From: Tremella fuciformis
Taxonomy: Eukaryota > Basidiomycota > Tremellomycetes > Tremellales > Tremellaceae
DNA: 64,000 nucleotides
Assembly (NCBI GenBank): GCA_032768795.1
Contig: CP136491.1
Span: 930,001-994,000 of the forward strand
Direction: 5' to 3'
Part shown: piece by piece, positions 21,308 to 32,745 of the stretch
Layout of the letters: every line of letters begins with the position of its first letter
Position numbering within the stretch: the first letter of the stretch is position 1
The notes under the pieces: generated by a model
The model's input: the letters and a program-made list of their open reading frames with translations, nothing else
Told to the model about the DNA's origin: nothing
Databases searched by the model: none
Program-made: the position numbers and the translations under genes

Positions 21308-21865
21308 ATGAGCGCTCAGTTTGTGGAGGAACTAGGCCCCACACAAGTCAAGAAATCTGCCAATTCTTGGCACAACTCCAAGTATACACTCACAGAAGCC
21401 TCCGACAGCCAAGGGCACTCCCTCACTGATGGGCTCTGGGCTACGACAGCATCCGAATCAGCCGATCCCAAATCAAGCTCTGAGTTGGTTGAGAAGATCG
21501 AGGACGATGAAGTCGTCCGGGCCGCTGCTTGTCTCTTGAGTATCTGTGCTGGAGACTCGTCGACTGTGCAGATCCCAAAAGATGCGTCTGGGGCAGAAAT
21601 ATTGATAAGCACTCAATGTTCCTCTTCCCAACGAGCGCGTTTTCGCCCCTTGCTGCCCAAGCCCACGCGTCACCGTTCGCCCGAGCCTTCTTTGCCGTCG
21701 GTGATAAGCGAGCTCCCCAGATTGCCCGGACGGCGAGAATGGTCCGCCCGGTCTCGAGATATATGCAAGTCGTGTCGCAAAAAGCACTCGAGGTGTGACA
21801 AAGCGAGGCCGTGTGAGGAGGCATGCACTCGCAGTGGTCTGCAATGTGACGTACCCAGCACGTAG
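21308..21865 (+). CDS. Zinc-cluster array protein 8 (Zn2Cys6 at the extreme C-terminus)
   Basis: The frame is open from 21209 with ATG at 21308, giving 185 aa. The first 150 residues are Ser/Glu/Lys-rich with an acidic stretch (ELVEKIEDDEVV). The cluster is CKSCRKKHSRCDKARPCEEACTRSGLQC split as C-X2-C-X6-C-X5-C-X3-C-X6-C. The fourth-fifth cysteine spacing of three instead of two is atypical and may change zinc geometry. Only five residues follow the last cysteine, so there is no linker, coiled coil or MHR domain. It closes the array; the next gene is convergent on the minus strand. Confidence 0.7.
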   Translation: MSAQFVEELGPTQVKKSANSWHNSKYTLTEASDSQGHSLTDGLWATTASESADPKSSSELVEKIEDDEVVRAAACLLSICAGDSSTVQIPKDASGAEILISTQCSSSQRARFRPLLPKPTRHRSPEPSLPSVISELPRLPGRREWSARSRDICKSCRKKHSRCDKARPCEEACTRSGLQCDVPST

Positions 21866-22037
21866 ACTTCTGAAACCGGGGTCGCTGCGAATGACATTGA
21901 AGCGCATATAATCTGACCTCTGCAATGACAACCGCAATCGCAACACTCTCAGCCAGGTCCGTTGATACCCTTGATATGTCTATAGAGATATGTAATGTCA
22001 ACAACATGATAAAAAGTGGAATGGTGTCGGGCCGAAT

Positions 22038-25000
22038 CTATAGGCAGTCCCAGGAATTCCCCAAAGATATCTTGGAATCAGGGTCGAGCGTGAGCGTCGA
22101 TGCCCTGCCCTGCATCCAGCTGAGCTGCAGAAAGAAAGGTCCTAGACCCAAATAGGGTCCTAGCCACTGCAACGAGCTACTCGTCAGCGCTCTCCCGCGA
22201 GTGCCAAACTTTACTTACCTCATCGATGATATCACAGACCTCCCCCAGGGCCTCGTTCTCAGCCATTCCATATAACACACTCATCTCCTGGCGCGCGGCC
22301 TTTGCTCCTTGACTCGAGTGCAAGGCATCGCGGGATTGCGCGCGTATCGTTCGAGCGTGCTCATCCGTGACCTCCATGAGGCTGTCGAGAGACCCACGTG
22401 GACTCGGTAAAAATTGAGGAAGGGCCGAGCGGGACCGGAAGGCTTGAGCGATTGCCCACAGGTTGACCAGAATGGCAGACACCTAATCGTGAGATCGTCC
22501 AGATAGGGCTCTCCGAAAGAGACGCACCAGCTCCCGGCGGAGGGGCAAGACGTCGAGCACGGTTGCTTCCCTTGGAACGCTGAACCTAAGCACTCGGATT
22601 TCTGAAAATGCTTCCAAAAGACGCTCAACCCTATCAATCGCTTCGGAGTAGAGCTTGATGGGTCTTGGAAGCAGAGAGATCTCGCGTCGTTGAACCTCGA
22701 CAAGATTTCGGCAAATCTGCACGTCTCGCTGAGAGCGTCAGAAATCCGCCAAAGATGAACTCTTGTCTCACCCGAACAGAAGACTCGAGCAGATCATAAT
22801 CCTTGCCTTTAGCCTGGTATAAGAGCGACGATCGAAGATTCTCCCTGCCCCGTTCAGAACGCCAAGCAAGGAGTCAAGGGAGGACTCTTACCTGCTCATG
22901 ATTAGGTCTGCCGTCAGCTCGAGTCATGAAGATGAGCAGGTGAACTTACAGTATTCAACCACCCTATTCATGGTCCCAAAGAAGGCCACAAAGTATCTGA
23001 CTCTGGCGTGATCGGGCCAAACCATAGTTCCTACCAATACCGCAGCGCCTATTCCTATAGCGATGTCGACGAATCGTAGCCATGCCAGCGTGAACTCGCC
23101 CTGCCCGTTGTTCAAGTCGAGGTAGTCCAAAAATAGCAGAGGCGGGAGTGTTATACCGATCACCGTGAACATCTGCGGCAAATGACCAGTGACAATGCCC
23201 CACGATATTGGGAGCGAGCAACCTGTCGCGAGAGCCACCAAGCCGTATGGATTCCGGTGTGCGATCTCGATGCAAACGTAGCCTGCGACTGCGCCGATGA
23301 ATGTACCGATCAGTCGGAAGAAGCCCGTCCTCAGGATCGCACCCGTGTGCACATCCAGGACATACATGTAAGAGACGACAGCCCACGCTCCGCGAGACTC
23401 TGAGTACCACCATCTTGCTCTGGAACCCGGTGCGAGGAATGCGGGAAGTGCAAGAAGAGACACACCGAATGCCATCTTGACAGCGAATAGGATGTGAGGC
23501 GAATGTCGAAGGAAGTGGATAAGGCGTGAGAGAGCTACTCTCACTGCGCCGTGAGCAAAACATCCCAAGCCAAGACGAGTATCTCACTTCGTAGAATTGA
23601 AACATCGTCCCACATGGTTCGCCATGCGCGTTGCAGTCTCCCCCCGAGCATTCGACCATCAACATTGGACGTCTTGCCTTCTTGCAGAGAAGCATGGACA
23701 AAATCGAGATCTTGCGGCGTTGGCCGATCGTCGTTTCCCGGATCCAATGAGCTCGTAGAATCGTCAGTGGCTGCAGGCATCAGGGCTATACGTCTCGCGG
23801 GATCTCGTACACACCGTCATCGGCATCTTCGGATCGTTCGGTCGCAGGTTGAGTCGCGAACAAATCCGATACCTTCCAAGTCGATGGGCTCAGGGCCAGG
23901 GGTAGGCGCCAGACTTGATGCGCGGACGAAGCAGCAACCCTCGCAACGATGGCAGCGAGCTGCTGGATATCCTTGATCAGGTCGACGAGAGCGACCAGAT
24001 AGAAGGCAAGTCTGAAGCGATCTCGGTTGCGGTCCTCCAGGGCAGCGTGGACGGACCCTCGAGTTACTTCTTCCCCCCGCGATCGCTCTAGAGAGCTCCA
24101 GTGATCCTTGCCAAGAGACGTATGAGAACTCTCCAGCAAGGTAGACAGGGTCGACTGTAGACCACCCAGAGCTTTGGCGAGCTCCTCGTGCGTGGAGGCT
24201 CTGTCTGTTGTGACCGAGGACAGACCATTGGGAGTCTTCCACCCGCACACCTCGGCCAGCTGGAGGCGTATCGTTCCAAGAACTTGAACCACAGAGTCTG
24301 CAGCGCCTCGACAAGCGGACTGAATACCATTATCCTTTTGCACGCTAAGTGTGATTTCTGAGGCACCGGACGATCCGCCTCCACCGTCAAGGCCCGACAG
24401 AGCAGCGTGGAGGCGACTAGCAGAGAGCGGTGACCTAGGCGCAGACGTGCGATGCCCTTGCCATCCCCCAGAGCCGCCGGTGAGCTGCTGGAGTCGAAGA
24501 GATAACCGAGGCGTTTCAGGTCCGCTCTGAGATCGGGAACCCCCGAAAGCGTTATGACGACGCAACGCGCTCTGGATCCTTTCGCCGGGGATGTGGCTCG
24601 TGGAGCTGAGAAGAGGATTCCGCGAAATCTTTCCTAGTTGGTCAACGAGATCACCCAGCGCTGACGGTGACACCCTGCTCCTGAAGACGATCAGCCGGAC
24701 TCTGGCGTGAATCGTGGACATTTGCTTGATTGCCTGCCGCAATTGCCGAGTCGATTTTTCATGCGATACTGAAGCCGGCGAGGCAGTGCCATGAGCAGAC
24801 ATATCCACGTTCCCCAGGAGCATGACCAGTGAATTTGGGAAAGAATCCGCGATGAGTCCAAGGGCGGTCTCGAACAGATCGCCAAGCTCCGCAAAGGGCG
24901 AACGATGGGCCTGCACAAGGAAGATAGACGCCACGAGGGCAAAGGCAGAAGCAAAACATGCGACCAAGAATTGGTCAAGGAAAAAGCGACTGTTCACCTT

Positions 25001-25623
25001 CATCATATCAGCTGAGTCCCATGCCGCGTCGCGCACTCACAGATGTGGCCTTGATGGCGTCCGTGCTCGTCAGAAGGAAGATCGGAAAGAAGAGAGCGAT
25101 CCGGGACGCGGCAGTCAACATGGTGGCAGAACTCCTCACAAGACCCGCTTCTCAAGTCAGTGCATCTATCTGGCGTGACATGCAGGCTCACATATGAAGG
25201 CGAGGCAAGCCAGGCCGATTGCCAGCACGGCTCGAGTTGGCGCGCTTTCAGTTCCATAGGTTCTAGCACAAGCCGCTGAGACGGCAATCGTCATACAGGA
25301 CCATGCGAGGCCGAATGAGGCGCCAAGAAGCCCGTAGACTAGTAATCAGTGTCAAGGCCACTTCGATCCATTCAGCCCTTACCGGTAGCCTCGATCTGCG
25401 GCAGAAGTCTGCCGGCAGGGAAGAAAAATAAAACTTGCGCAGTGTAGACCAAAAAGGCATATCTAGAGATGAGGGAGAACGCCAACAGTAGTACAGATAC
25501 TCACTGTCCTCCAAGTGTATCAGTCTCTCGGATCACAGTCCAAAGAAAGCACAAAAATGCCGAGACTGTCGGGACCAGCAAGTGAATCGCTGTGTTGAGC
25601 CAAGACGACCAAGGTGGCTTCAT
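22038..25623 (-). CDS. Aromatic-acid-exporter-like membrane protein (ArAE_2 / DUF2421 family)
   Basis: A multi-exon minus-strand gene from ATG 25623 (MKPPWSSWLNTAIHLLVP) to a stop at 22040-22038, over about ten exons. The N-terminal half has paired hydrophobic helices (AFLVYTAQVLFFFPAGRLLP, LLGASFGLAWSCMTIAVSAA, SRFFLDQFLVACFASAFALV), then a long cytosolic loop. A second membrane block follows (HILFAVKMAFGVSLLALPAF, GFFRLIGTFIGAVAGYVCIE, RFVDIAIGIGAAVLVGTMVW). The C-terminal helical region fits DUF2421. This two-block FUSC/ArAE architecture is typical of fungal plasma-membrane or ER proteins related to brefeldin A sensitivity protein 4 and bacterial aromatic acid exporters. Substrate unknown. 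The last exon, after a gtaagt intron near 22220, is inferred. Confidence 0.78.
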
Positions 25624-25946
25624 CACGCAGCGGTGTCGGTCAACGCACGCTAGCCCAAAGATGAACAGAGTGGTCACAACATTATTCGGAGACGGGTGTC
25701 AAAGCTTCCAATCCAGCAGAGCTGCCTTCCCGGTGCTGATAAGGTAAGTGACTTATGGCTGCCAGAAATCGAAAACATCAGCAGTGACGAACGACGCCGA
25801 GGTGCCTGAACCCGCGTGATAGCGGCGAGCGCCGATCATTTAGGTCTCAAAGGACCATTTCGTTTCCGACTGGGATAATTGGGTTCACTCTCTCGCGCCT
25901 CTCGCCATCATCGGACGACCCATTTGCTCAGGTCGACTTTACGAGG
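25624..25946. other. Divergent promoter between membrane protein and MTHFR
   Basis: About 320 bases separate the two start codons. It must serve both promoters. No clear TATA box is seen on either side. Confidence 0.45.
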
Positions 25947-28056
25947 ATGACCCACCTCACAGCCTTGCTGAACGGCCGCCAAGATCCATTTCACACCTTC
26001 GAGTTCTTCCCTCCTCGCACAGATGCAGGTCTCGTCAATCTCCTCGACAGAATACGACGGCTGGCGTCGGATCCTTTACCGGCGCCATTGGCGGTGTCCG
26101 TGACTTGGGGCGCTGGTGGAGGAACCGCCGACCGGTCGCTTGAGCTGGCTCAAGAGATCGTCAAGATGGGTTTGGAGGTAATCTTGCATCTAACATGTAC
26201 CAATATGGCCAAGGAAAAGGTCGACCGCGCATTGGCCGTCAGTGTTCCCTTCAAATGACAGGCTTGACTTGACTCCCGTGCAGAAGGCAAGAGGTCTCGG
26301 CATCAGTAATGTTCTGGCTCTACGAGGAGATCCTCCGAGGACAGAGGAGTATGCGACAGCCCCACCTACCGAGCCCGACTTTTTCCAACATGCCGATGAT
26401 CTCGTACGATATATTCGTCAGGAGCACGGTGATTATTTCTGCATTGGCGTGGCAGGGTATCCGACGCCCCATCAGGACTCGGAGAACCTCGAGGACGATC
26501 TGCGCTGGCTCAAAGTCAAGTGTGATGCGGGAGCCGACTTCATCATCACACAGCTATTCTACGACCTCGATGGCTTCGAGAAGTGGGTACGGGACGTACG
26601 AAGCACTGGTAAGTCGTCAAGCTCGGGAACGCTGTACGCTCACATTATAGGCATTCAACTACCCATCATTCCGGGCGTCATGCCTATCCAGAACTATGCC
26701 TCCTTCCGCCGGCTTGTCAATCTTACTCGAGCACCCGTACCAGAGGCTATCATGGCTCAGCTGGAGCCTATACGGGTTCGTAGTGTCCCATTCTGAATGA
26801 GCCACGTGCTGACTCCAGACCGACGATGCTGCCGTCAAGCGATACGGTGCCCAGTTGGCGACAGATATGGTCAAGCGCCTGATTGCCTCTCAACTTGTAC
26901 CGGGCGTGCACTTCTGCACTCTCAACCTCGAGAAATCAGTCCGAACCATCCTCGAAACTCTCGGCTGGGCTTCCGATTCGACCGGACTCAAATCGTCTCC
27001 CCTGCCTCGCCATAATCGCTTGATTGAGGACGATGCTGATGTGCCCGCAAAACACACTCAGGGTCTGTCCATATCGCCCAGCGAAGCTAGCAGCCTGGCC
27101 AAGTGGGGTCTCGCCAACCACGCCCTTCCACCGGCACCGAAGAAAGGTTTGGGCAACTCTGGTGCAGCGGGACCGAGCGGTCCAAGTGGTGAGGACAGCT
27201 GGGACGAGTATCCCAACGGCCGTTTCACCGACGTCCGGTCTCCGGCATACGGCGAGATCGACGGCTGGGGAACCGGTCTCAAAATAACCCCTTCGCAGGC
27301 GCTCAAAGATTGGGGTACGCCTATCAACGCCGAGAATCTGTCTGATCTGTTCTCGCGGTACCTACGCTCCGACCCATCAGCGCCAACGACACCTTTCTGT
27401 GATCTCCCCCTCTCGCCAGAGTCCCAGACCATCCTGCCGCATCTCCTGGCGCTGAATTCGCCCCAGCACTGCTATTGGACCGTCGGATCTCAGCCGGCCG
27501 TAGACGCAGCCAAGAGTGATGACCCGATACACGGTTGGGGACCTCGGGGAGGTTATGTCTTCCAGAAAGCCTTTGTGGAATTCTTTGTCACAAAATCTGA
27601 GGTGAATCGACTGCAAGAGAGGTTAGCTAGCCGGACGGATGAACTCATCAGTATGTATGCTGCCAACAAGAAGGTCAGTCAGTAGAACATGCTTCTCTAG
27701 GTTTGCTTAGCCAACAGGGCGATTTCGCCACCAACACGCTGAAAGACGCGGTCAATGCTGTTACGTGGGGTGTCTTCCCTGGGCAGGAGATCGTGCAGTC
27801 GACCATCATCGAGGAAACATCGTTCCTGGCTTGGAAGGTGCGTTGCAGATTGGAAGAAGGGCGGGACTGATCTATTCAGGAAGAAGCCTTCGACATCTGG
27901 ACCGAGTGGAGTCGGCTGTATCCTCGCCTGTCACCTGCCCGCAGATTGCTCGAGAATATTGCAGAAGAATGGTGGCTCGTATCCCTCATTCATCACGACT
28001 ACAAAGACACCTCTGCGCTCTGGCGCTTCCTCCTGGAGCCGGAGTCCGCGCAATGA
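25947..28056 (+). CDS. MTHFR: Methylenetetrahydrofolate reductase
   Basis: Reduces 5,10-methylenetetrahydrofolate to 5-methyltetrahydrofolate for methionine synthesis (FAD and NAD(P)H dependent). Six exons, 25947-26237, 26284-26608, 26651-26775, 26819-27673, 27718-27837 and 27880-28056, join in phase to give 630 aa. The catalytic barrel shows FEFFPPRTD with the N-terminal catalytic Glu region, SVTWGAGG, HLTCTN, LALRGDPP, GVAGYPTPH, DAGADFIITQLFYD and PGVMPIQNY. The C-terminal half (SLAKWGL, DEYPNGRFTDVRSPAYGE, TVGSQPAVDAAKSDDPIHGWG, PRGGYVFQKAFVEFF) is the AdoMet-responsive regulatory domain of eukaryotic MTHFR. All introns are 42-46 bases with conventional borders. Length and domain order match fungal enzymes. 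Confidence 0.95.
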
Positions 28057-28162
28057 CGTCCTATACACTCAATGTTGTTCAACCACACCCATCTTGCGAA
28101 CCAGTCTTAGAGTATAGCATTACATGCATCGTACATCACAAGTCTTCAGAACTGCAACTGAC

Positions 28163-28825
28163 TTATTCCCCGTCACTATCCTCACCCGCCGATCCGTTTA
28201 TGGCCTCGTCGCGTTCGTGTTCAGCCGCGTTGATCGAGGCTACTAGATCCACTCCCGCGTCCCCCGAGTCCTTCTTCATATTTTGTAACCTTTGACCTTG
28301 ATCTCAGCCGCGCCTGTGTGCCACTGAAAGTGTGCTCACGGAAGATGGCAGCTATGGCCTCATTCGTTTTTCGCTCCAGCTTGGCCATACGATTCGTCAT
28401 GTCTCGCTTCAAATCCCAGTTCACCCTTCTAGGTTGGATATTGAAGAGATCCTGCTGTATTAGCTGAGCGCCTTTTGTACAGACAAGAGCTCACCAGTTC
28501 CTCTTTCCGCTTCTCCTCGTCCTCCTTGATGATGGCCTCCGCTAAACCTTCCACAGCCTTTTCAACCGTATCTTCACCCTCCTCCCCTCTCTCCCGTTTG
28601 CGAATCTGACGTGTTTCGGGATCGAAGTTACGTTGTTTGAATGCAAAGTGAGAGCTGAGATCAGCACCGACTCTCGCGTGTCCGCCTCATCCCTTCGACA
28701 CGAAGTTCGACTTACGGTCCTCCGTTTGCCTCGCCATTGCCGTGCTCATGTGCCTCCTTCCGTTTCCGCAAGGCTATCAGCCGCTCTTTTCGCGCCGCGC
28801 TAGTCGCTGCTAGGTTGGTTTCCAT
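28163..28825 (-). CDS. cwf18: Cwf18/CCDC12-family pre-mRNA splicing factor
   Basis: Four exons on the minus strand from ATG 28825 to a stop at 28165-28163. Exon 1 gives METNLAATSAARKERLIALR, a charged N-terminal helix. Exon 2 gives FAFKQRNFDPETRQIRKRER, the family's RNY/RNF-P-E/D motif, then a Glu/Lys helix. Exon 3 gives NIQPRRVNWDLKRDMTNRM and KLERKTNEAIAAIF, the core of cwf18 proteins (WDLKRD, KLE-R-T-AI). Exon 4 gives RQRLQNMKKDSGD and an acidic tail. Known members are components of the spliceosome NineTeen/Cdc5-associated complexes. It is convergent with MTHFR (107 bases between stops) and divergent from DPH1, with start codons 157 bases apart. Confidence 0.85.
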
Positions 28826-28982
28826 TCTGCCTGTCTCTGAGAATGCGAAGGTGACTGGTTCTTGTGCACATGAACATTGAGTTCTGGTCGGGAATCATGA
28901 AAGCACCGTGGGAAACTTTGCCACCCATCCGGCCCAAAAGTTGCTTTCTCGCATTAAAGACTGATGGTATCTTCAAACAAGC

Positions 28983-30774
28983 ATGACGGAGATCATAGGA
29001 GGCATCGAGGTTCCAATACAGCCCGCAACCTCCTCGCAACCCGCTGCCGGGCCTTCCAAGCCGAGAAAACGCTTCGTTGGGTCGTCCAAGCCGTCCTCAA
29101 ACAAACCTCGGAGAGTCGCGAATCTTGTCCCGGACGAGGTACTTCACGACCCCGCCTTGAACGCCGCGATACAAGGCATGTATGCTAAGTATGTATCCGT
29201 ACCATGAGCTGACCCCAAGGCCTGCCCAAGAACTACAACTTCGAGATTCACAAGACCATACACTTTATACGGCGAGATGGCGTCAAGACTGTGGCCCTGC
29301 AAATGCCCGAGGGCTTGATGATGTACGGATGCGCTATCGCGGACATCATTGAACGGCAAGTCAATTCCCGCTCAAAGCAAGCGGCTGATTTTCAGATTCA
29401 CGGGCGCAACTCCGCTCTTACTGGCTGACGTGACATACGGAGCATGCTGTAAGTTACATTCTCACGACTGAGCGCTCGGCTCAAGTCAAGGCATCGATGA
29501 CTTCACCGCCAAGGAGATGGGCGCGGAGATGATCGTTCACTACGGACACTCTTGCCTCAGTCATTCCGCTCAAATGTTGCCAGTCTTGTAGCTCACTCAA
29601 CAGTCCCGGTGTCACAGACGGCCCTCAAGACACTTTACGTGTTCGTGGAGATCGCAATCGACAGCCAACATCTCGCCCTTTCGGTTCGAAGAAATTTCCC
29701 GTCCGCAAGGCAGGCTTTCAGGCAACACGTACTGGGCGCGGAAGAAGCATCACCAGGTGGCAAAGTCTCGATAGGCCTAGAGCCCTCCGCAGAGCAACCT
29801 CGGCAGGCGGAGGAAGAGGATACAATGCCAACGCGTCTTGCTTTGGTATCGACCATTCAGTTCGTTGCCGCTGTCCAGTCCCTCAAAACCGACCTGGACA
29901 ATGCTTTACCTCCTCTGGGAACGTTATCGCTGAACGAGCCTGACCCAGATGCCGCACTGGCAAAGGTCGCTAAAGCGGAGTTGGGCGTCTGGAGAGGGAA
30001 ATACGAAGTGACCGTCCCGCAGGTCAAGCCACTCTCGCCAGGAGAAGTGTTGGGATGTACCGCGCCCAAATTATCGGATGTCGATGCTTTGATGTGAGTT
30101 CTCCGCAATCGCGCTTGGTACCATATTCACAACAGATATGTCGGCGACGGACGTTTCCACTTGGAGAGCATTATGATTGCCAATCCTACTGTGCCGGCAT
30201 TCCGGTATGATCCGTACTCCAAAAAGTTCACACGAGAGACCTATGAGCATACCGAGATGCGGGCAGTGAGGGGGGACGCGGTTCGGAAAGCTCGAGAGGG
30301 GTTGCAGAGAGGCGGCAGCGGATCATGGGCGGTCGTCCTTGGTACTCTAGGTCGCCAGGGGAGTTTGAGCGTTCTGAAGGTATGTCGACATGGCGTGGCA
30401 CGCTGCTTGCAAATCTGAAAGCGCAACTGACTTCTCAGGCGGTACATGAGGCTCTGCCCGCCGGGAGTGACCCACCTTATATGCTTCTGCTTTCGGAGCT
30501 CTCACCTCAAAAGCTCGCACTGCTATCAGAAGAACAGATCACAACGTTTGTGCAGACATCGTGCCCTCGACTGTCGATCGATTGGGGCTACGCCTTTACT
30601 AGGCCCCTGTTGAGTCCGTACGAGGCGAACGTGGCACTCGGCAGGATACAAGGCTGGTCAGGTATGGGCTCCAACGAGTCTGCTTGCAGTGATGCAACGT
30701 GCAAAGATGAGGGCGACTATCCAATGGACTTTTACGCCGTACGTCCTATGGCTTCGAGAGATGCGAGGAGCTGA
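28983..30774 (+). CDS. DPH1: 2-(3-amino-3-carboxypropyl)histidine synthase subunit 1
   Basis: First step of diphthamide formation on translation elongation factor 2, acting with Dph2 as a noncanonical radical-SAM [4Fe-4S] enzyme. The protein shows [78 protein letters not shown] and [13 protein letters not shown], all characteristic of Dph1. Cluster cysteines are expected in YGAC, GHSC and SCPR. Several short introns split it. The one at 29356-29395 starts with gcaagt and ends with ttttcag, and only this GC-AG choice restores [14 protein letters not shown]. The first intron is ambiguous; 29193-29230 keeps frame. Confidence 0.92.
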
Positions 30775-30940
30775 CAAAGAGGACGGATCGTTGGGACCTT
30801 GGACGCCGCGGCACCGCCCAGCTGCGCCTCTTGTAAGAGCCGCGTGAGGAGCATTGAGATAGCATCCGCATATACACCAATTGTAAGCATTTAGCAAAAC
30901 ACAGTAGCCCCAAAATCGTGCAGGTACGATAGGTGTTGTT

Positions 30941-32634
30941 TTAGTCATCATCCTCATCCGCGCCGTGACTGTCGTCATCATTTCCATCGTCGCCGGTAGC
31001 ACCGTTCGGTATGGTGATGAAATCGTTCAACCTACTCATGAGTAGGGATCTTTGCTTCAGAGGATGACTTACGTGCGTACAAACGGCGTCATGACTTTTG
31101 CCACCTGTTTCACCTGTTCAGCAAAACCCTCGTCTAGGACCTCCTCATCTGAGAACCTGCAACATTAGCGTGGCCCAGCATGACTCAGCAGCCAGACCCA
31201 CTTGTGCACTACCGCCACGCTACGAAGCTTGAGGAGGTCGATATCCTTGTGGTCCTTATCGAAATCCTTCGGCTTGACCTTGAGCATGTCGTCATGTCCA
31301 AACACATTCTGCCTCCCGCCGTTCTGGTTTGGCACCGGCTTGCCGAAGAGCTTCACAAATTCCGGTTCGCCAATGACCGCTCGGAATTCTTCCGAGCGTC
31401 GGACGACGTTTTGTCGAAAGGTGGCGACCTCATTCTTGTTCGGACACCAGATGCCCGACGCAAGCAGCGAGTTGTTATTGGGCGAGATGGACAAGTGATA
31501 CGCTGCCCAGACGCCCTTACGGCCGCCACGAGAGGTGGACATGCTGAAATTTCGCTTGTATGGTGTCTTGTCGGACGAAAAGCGCACATCCCGGTATATC
31601 CGATGCTGTCATGTCAGCAACGTGAAGGAGACAGCGACTTCGCTTACGATCACATCTTTGGGAGGAAGGATCGGGACTTCGGAATCGGCCTCGTGCAACC
31701 TCACTTGCAGTTTACCTACGAATGCTTGCCATTCCTCTTTGTCAGCTCAGCGACAGTGGGCGACGCCGTGTCACCTTTTCTGCTTGTCTGAATGCTGGCT
31801 CGTGTGCTCTGAACCAGTCCCGATCGTTTCTCTCCGGTATTTGAAGGTTCTTCAAGAAGTTCAACGTGTTCTTTGAAATTCGACCGGGGGGAACTATGCT
31901 CAGCTCAACGAGCGTCAAGTCGTGGCACTTGAGAATGATTTACCCTGGCCAGTAGTCGGTGCTGCAAAGATCCTGCCGGCTATCTCTTGCCCGTCTTCCA
32001 GCTCGATGTCCAGCTCTTCTTCCTCTTCATCCTCGTACCCCTCGATCCCCCCGGGAGGCAGCTTCGTGGCAGACCCTTTCTTTCCGCTTCCGCCCCCTCC
32101 TGTTGATTTCCGCTTTGTGCCGGCCCGCCGTTTCGGCGTCTCCTCGTCCAAGAAATCGCTGTCGACGGTCCCTTCGCTGTCTGATGCTATTGGCTCGTCC
32201 TCCTCTTCCTCCGCAGATGAGGGATCGAAAGCGTCCTCGGACGCTTCTTCGACGGACGAATCGGACTCGGTCTCCGTCAGACCGGTAGCAGAGTCCAGGT
32301 CAGTTTCTTGCTTTGGCTCCTTCTTTTCTGGCTGGCTCCGTAAAGATGTACGTGGCCTCGCTCTCGACGTGACAGCTTTCGGGGGGGTTGCTTTGGCTGT
32401 GAGGGTGGACTTGGCCGATCTGGTCGACTTGACAGACCGAGGCGAAGATCGGGGGGGATCTTTCGACTCAGACTTGACGGCGCTCGTCCTCGGGGTCCTG
32501 CGGGCGCCTACCATGCTGCTCGGCGTTGCTTTCAATGTCCTCACTCTGTCTCCATCTCGTCGCGTAGCGCTGGGACATGACGCAGATGACTGTACTCTCT
32601 CACGGTCCATCTCAAATGATTCACGTGATCTCAT
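30941..32634 (-). CDS. DUF2461-domain protein with long disordered N-terminus
   Basis: The minus-strand frame is open from 32718 but that codon is GTG; the first ATG is 32634, with others at 32610 and 32514. The N-terminal 200 residues are Ser/Lys/Arg-rich, then strongly acidic (SSAEEEEDEPIASDSEG, EGYEDEEEEELDIELEDG), with a basic PKRRAGTKRKS patch that may be a nuclear signal. Downstream exons give FLKNLQIPERNDRDWF, VRFSSDKTPYKRNFSMSTSR and SLLASGIWCPNKNEVATFRQ, the conserved blocks of DUF2461 (TIGR02453). The C-terminus is acidic (DDGNDDSHGADEDDD) with a stop at 30943-30941. The biochemical function of the family is unknown. Confidence 0.8.
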
Positions 32635-32745
32635 CCCGGAGCGAGAAGCGATGGTGAGAAGCGATGGTGAGGACGGAGAGCGATTGTCCGACAGACGAGC
32701 GCTCCACAGATTGTCCACGGCTGAGCTAGAGGAGAGCGCCCCAGC
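32635..32745. promoter_or_regulatory. Compact divergent promoter, DUF2461 gene / GTR1
   Basis: Only 111 bases separate the first ATG of the DUF2461 gene from the ATG of GTR1, so transcription start sites probably overlap or the DUF2461 start lies further downstream. No TATA box is evident. Confidence 0.45.

Noticed and set aside
32635..32718. Extra N-terminus of the DUF2461 protein from 32718
   Set aside because: The first codon is GTG; the first ATG is 32634.
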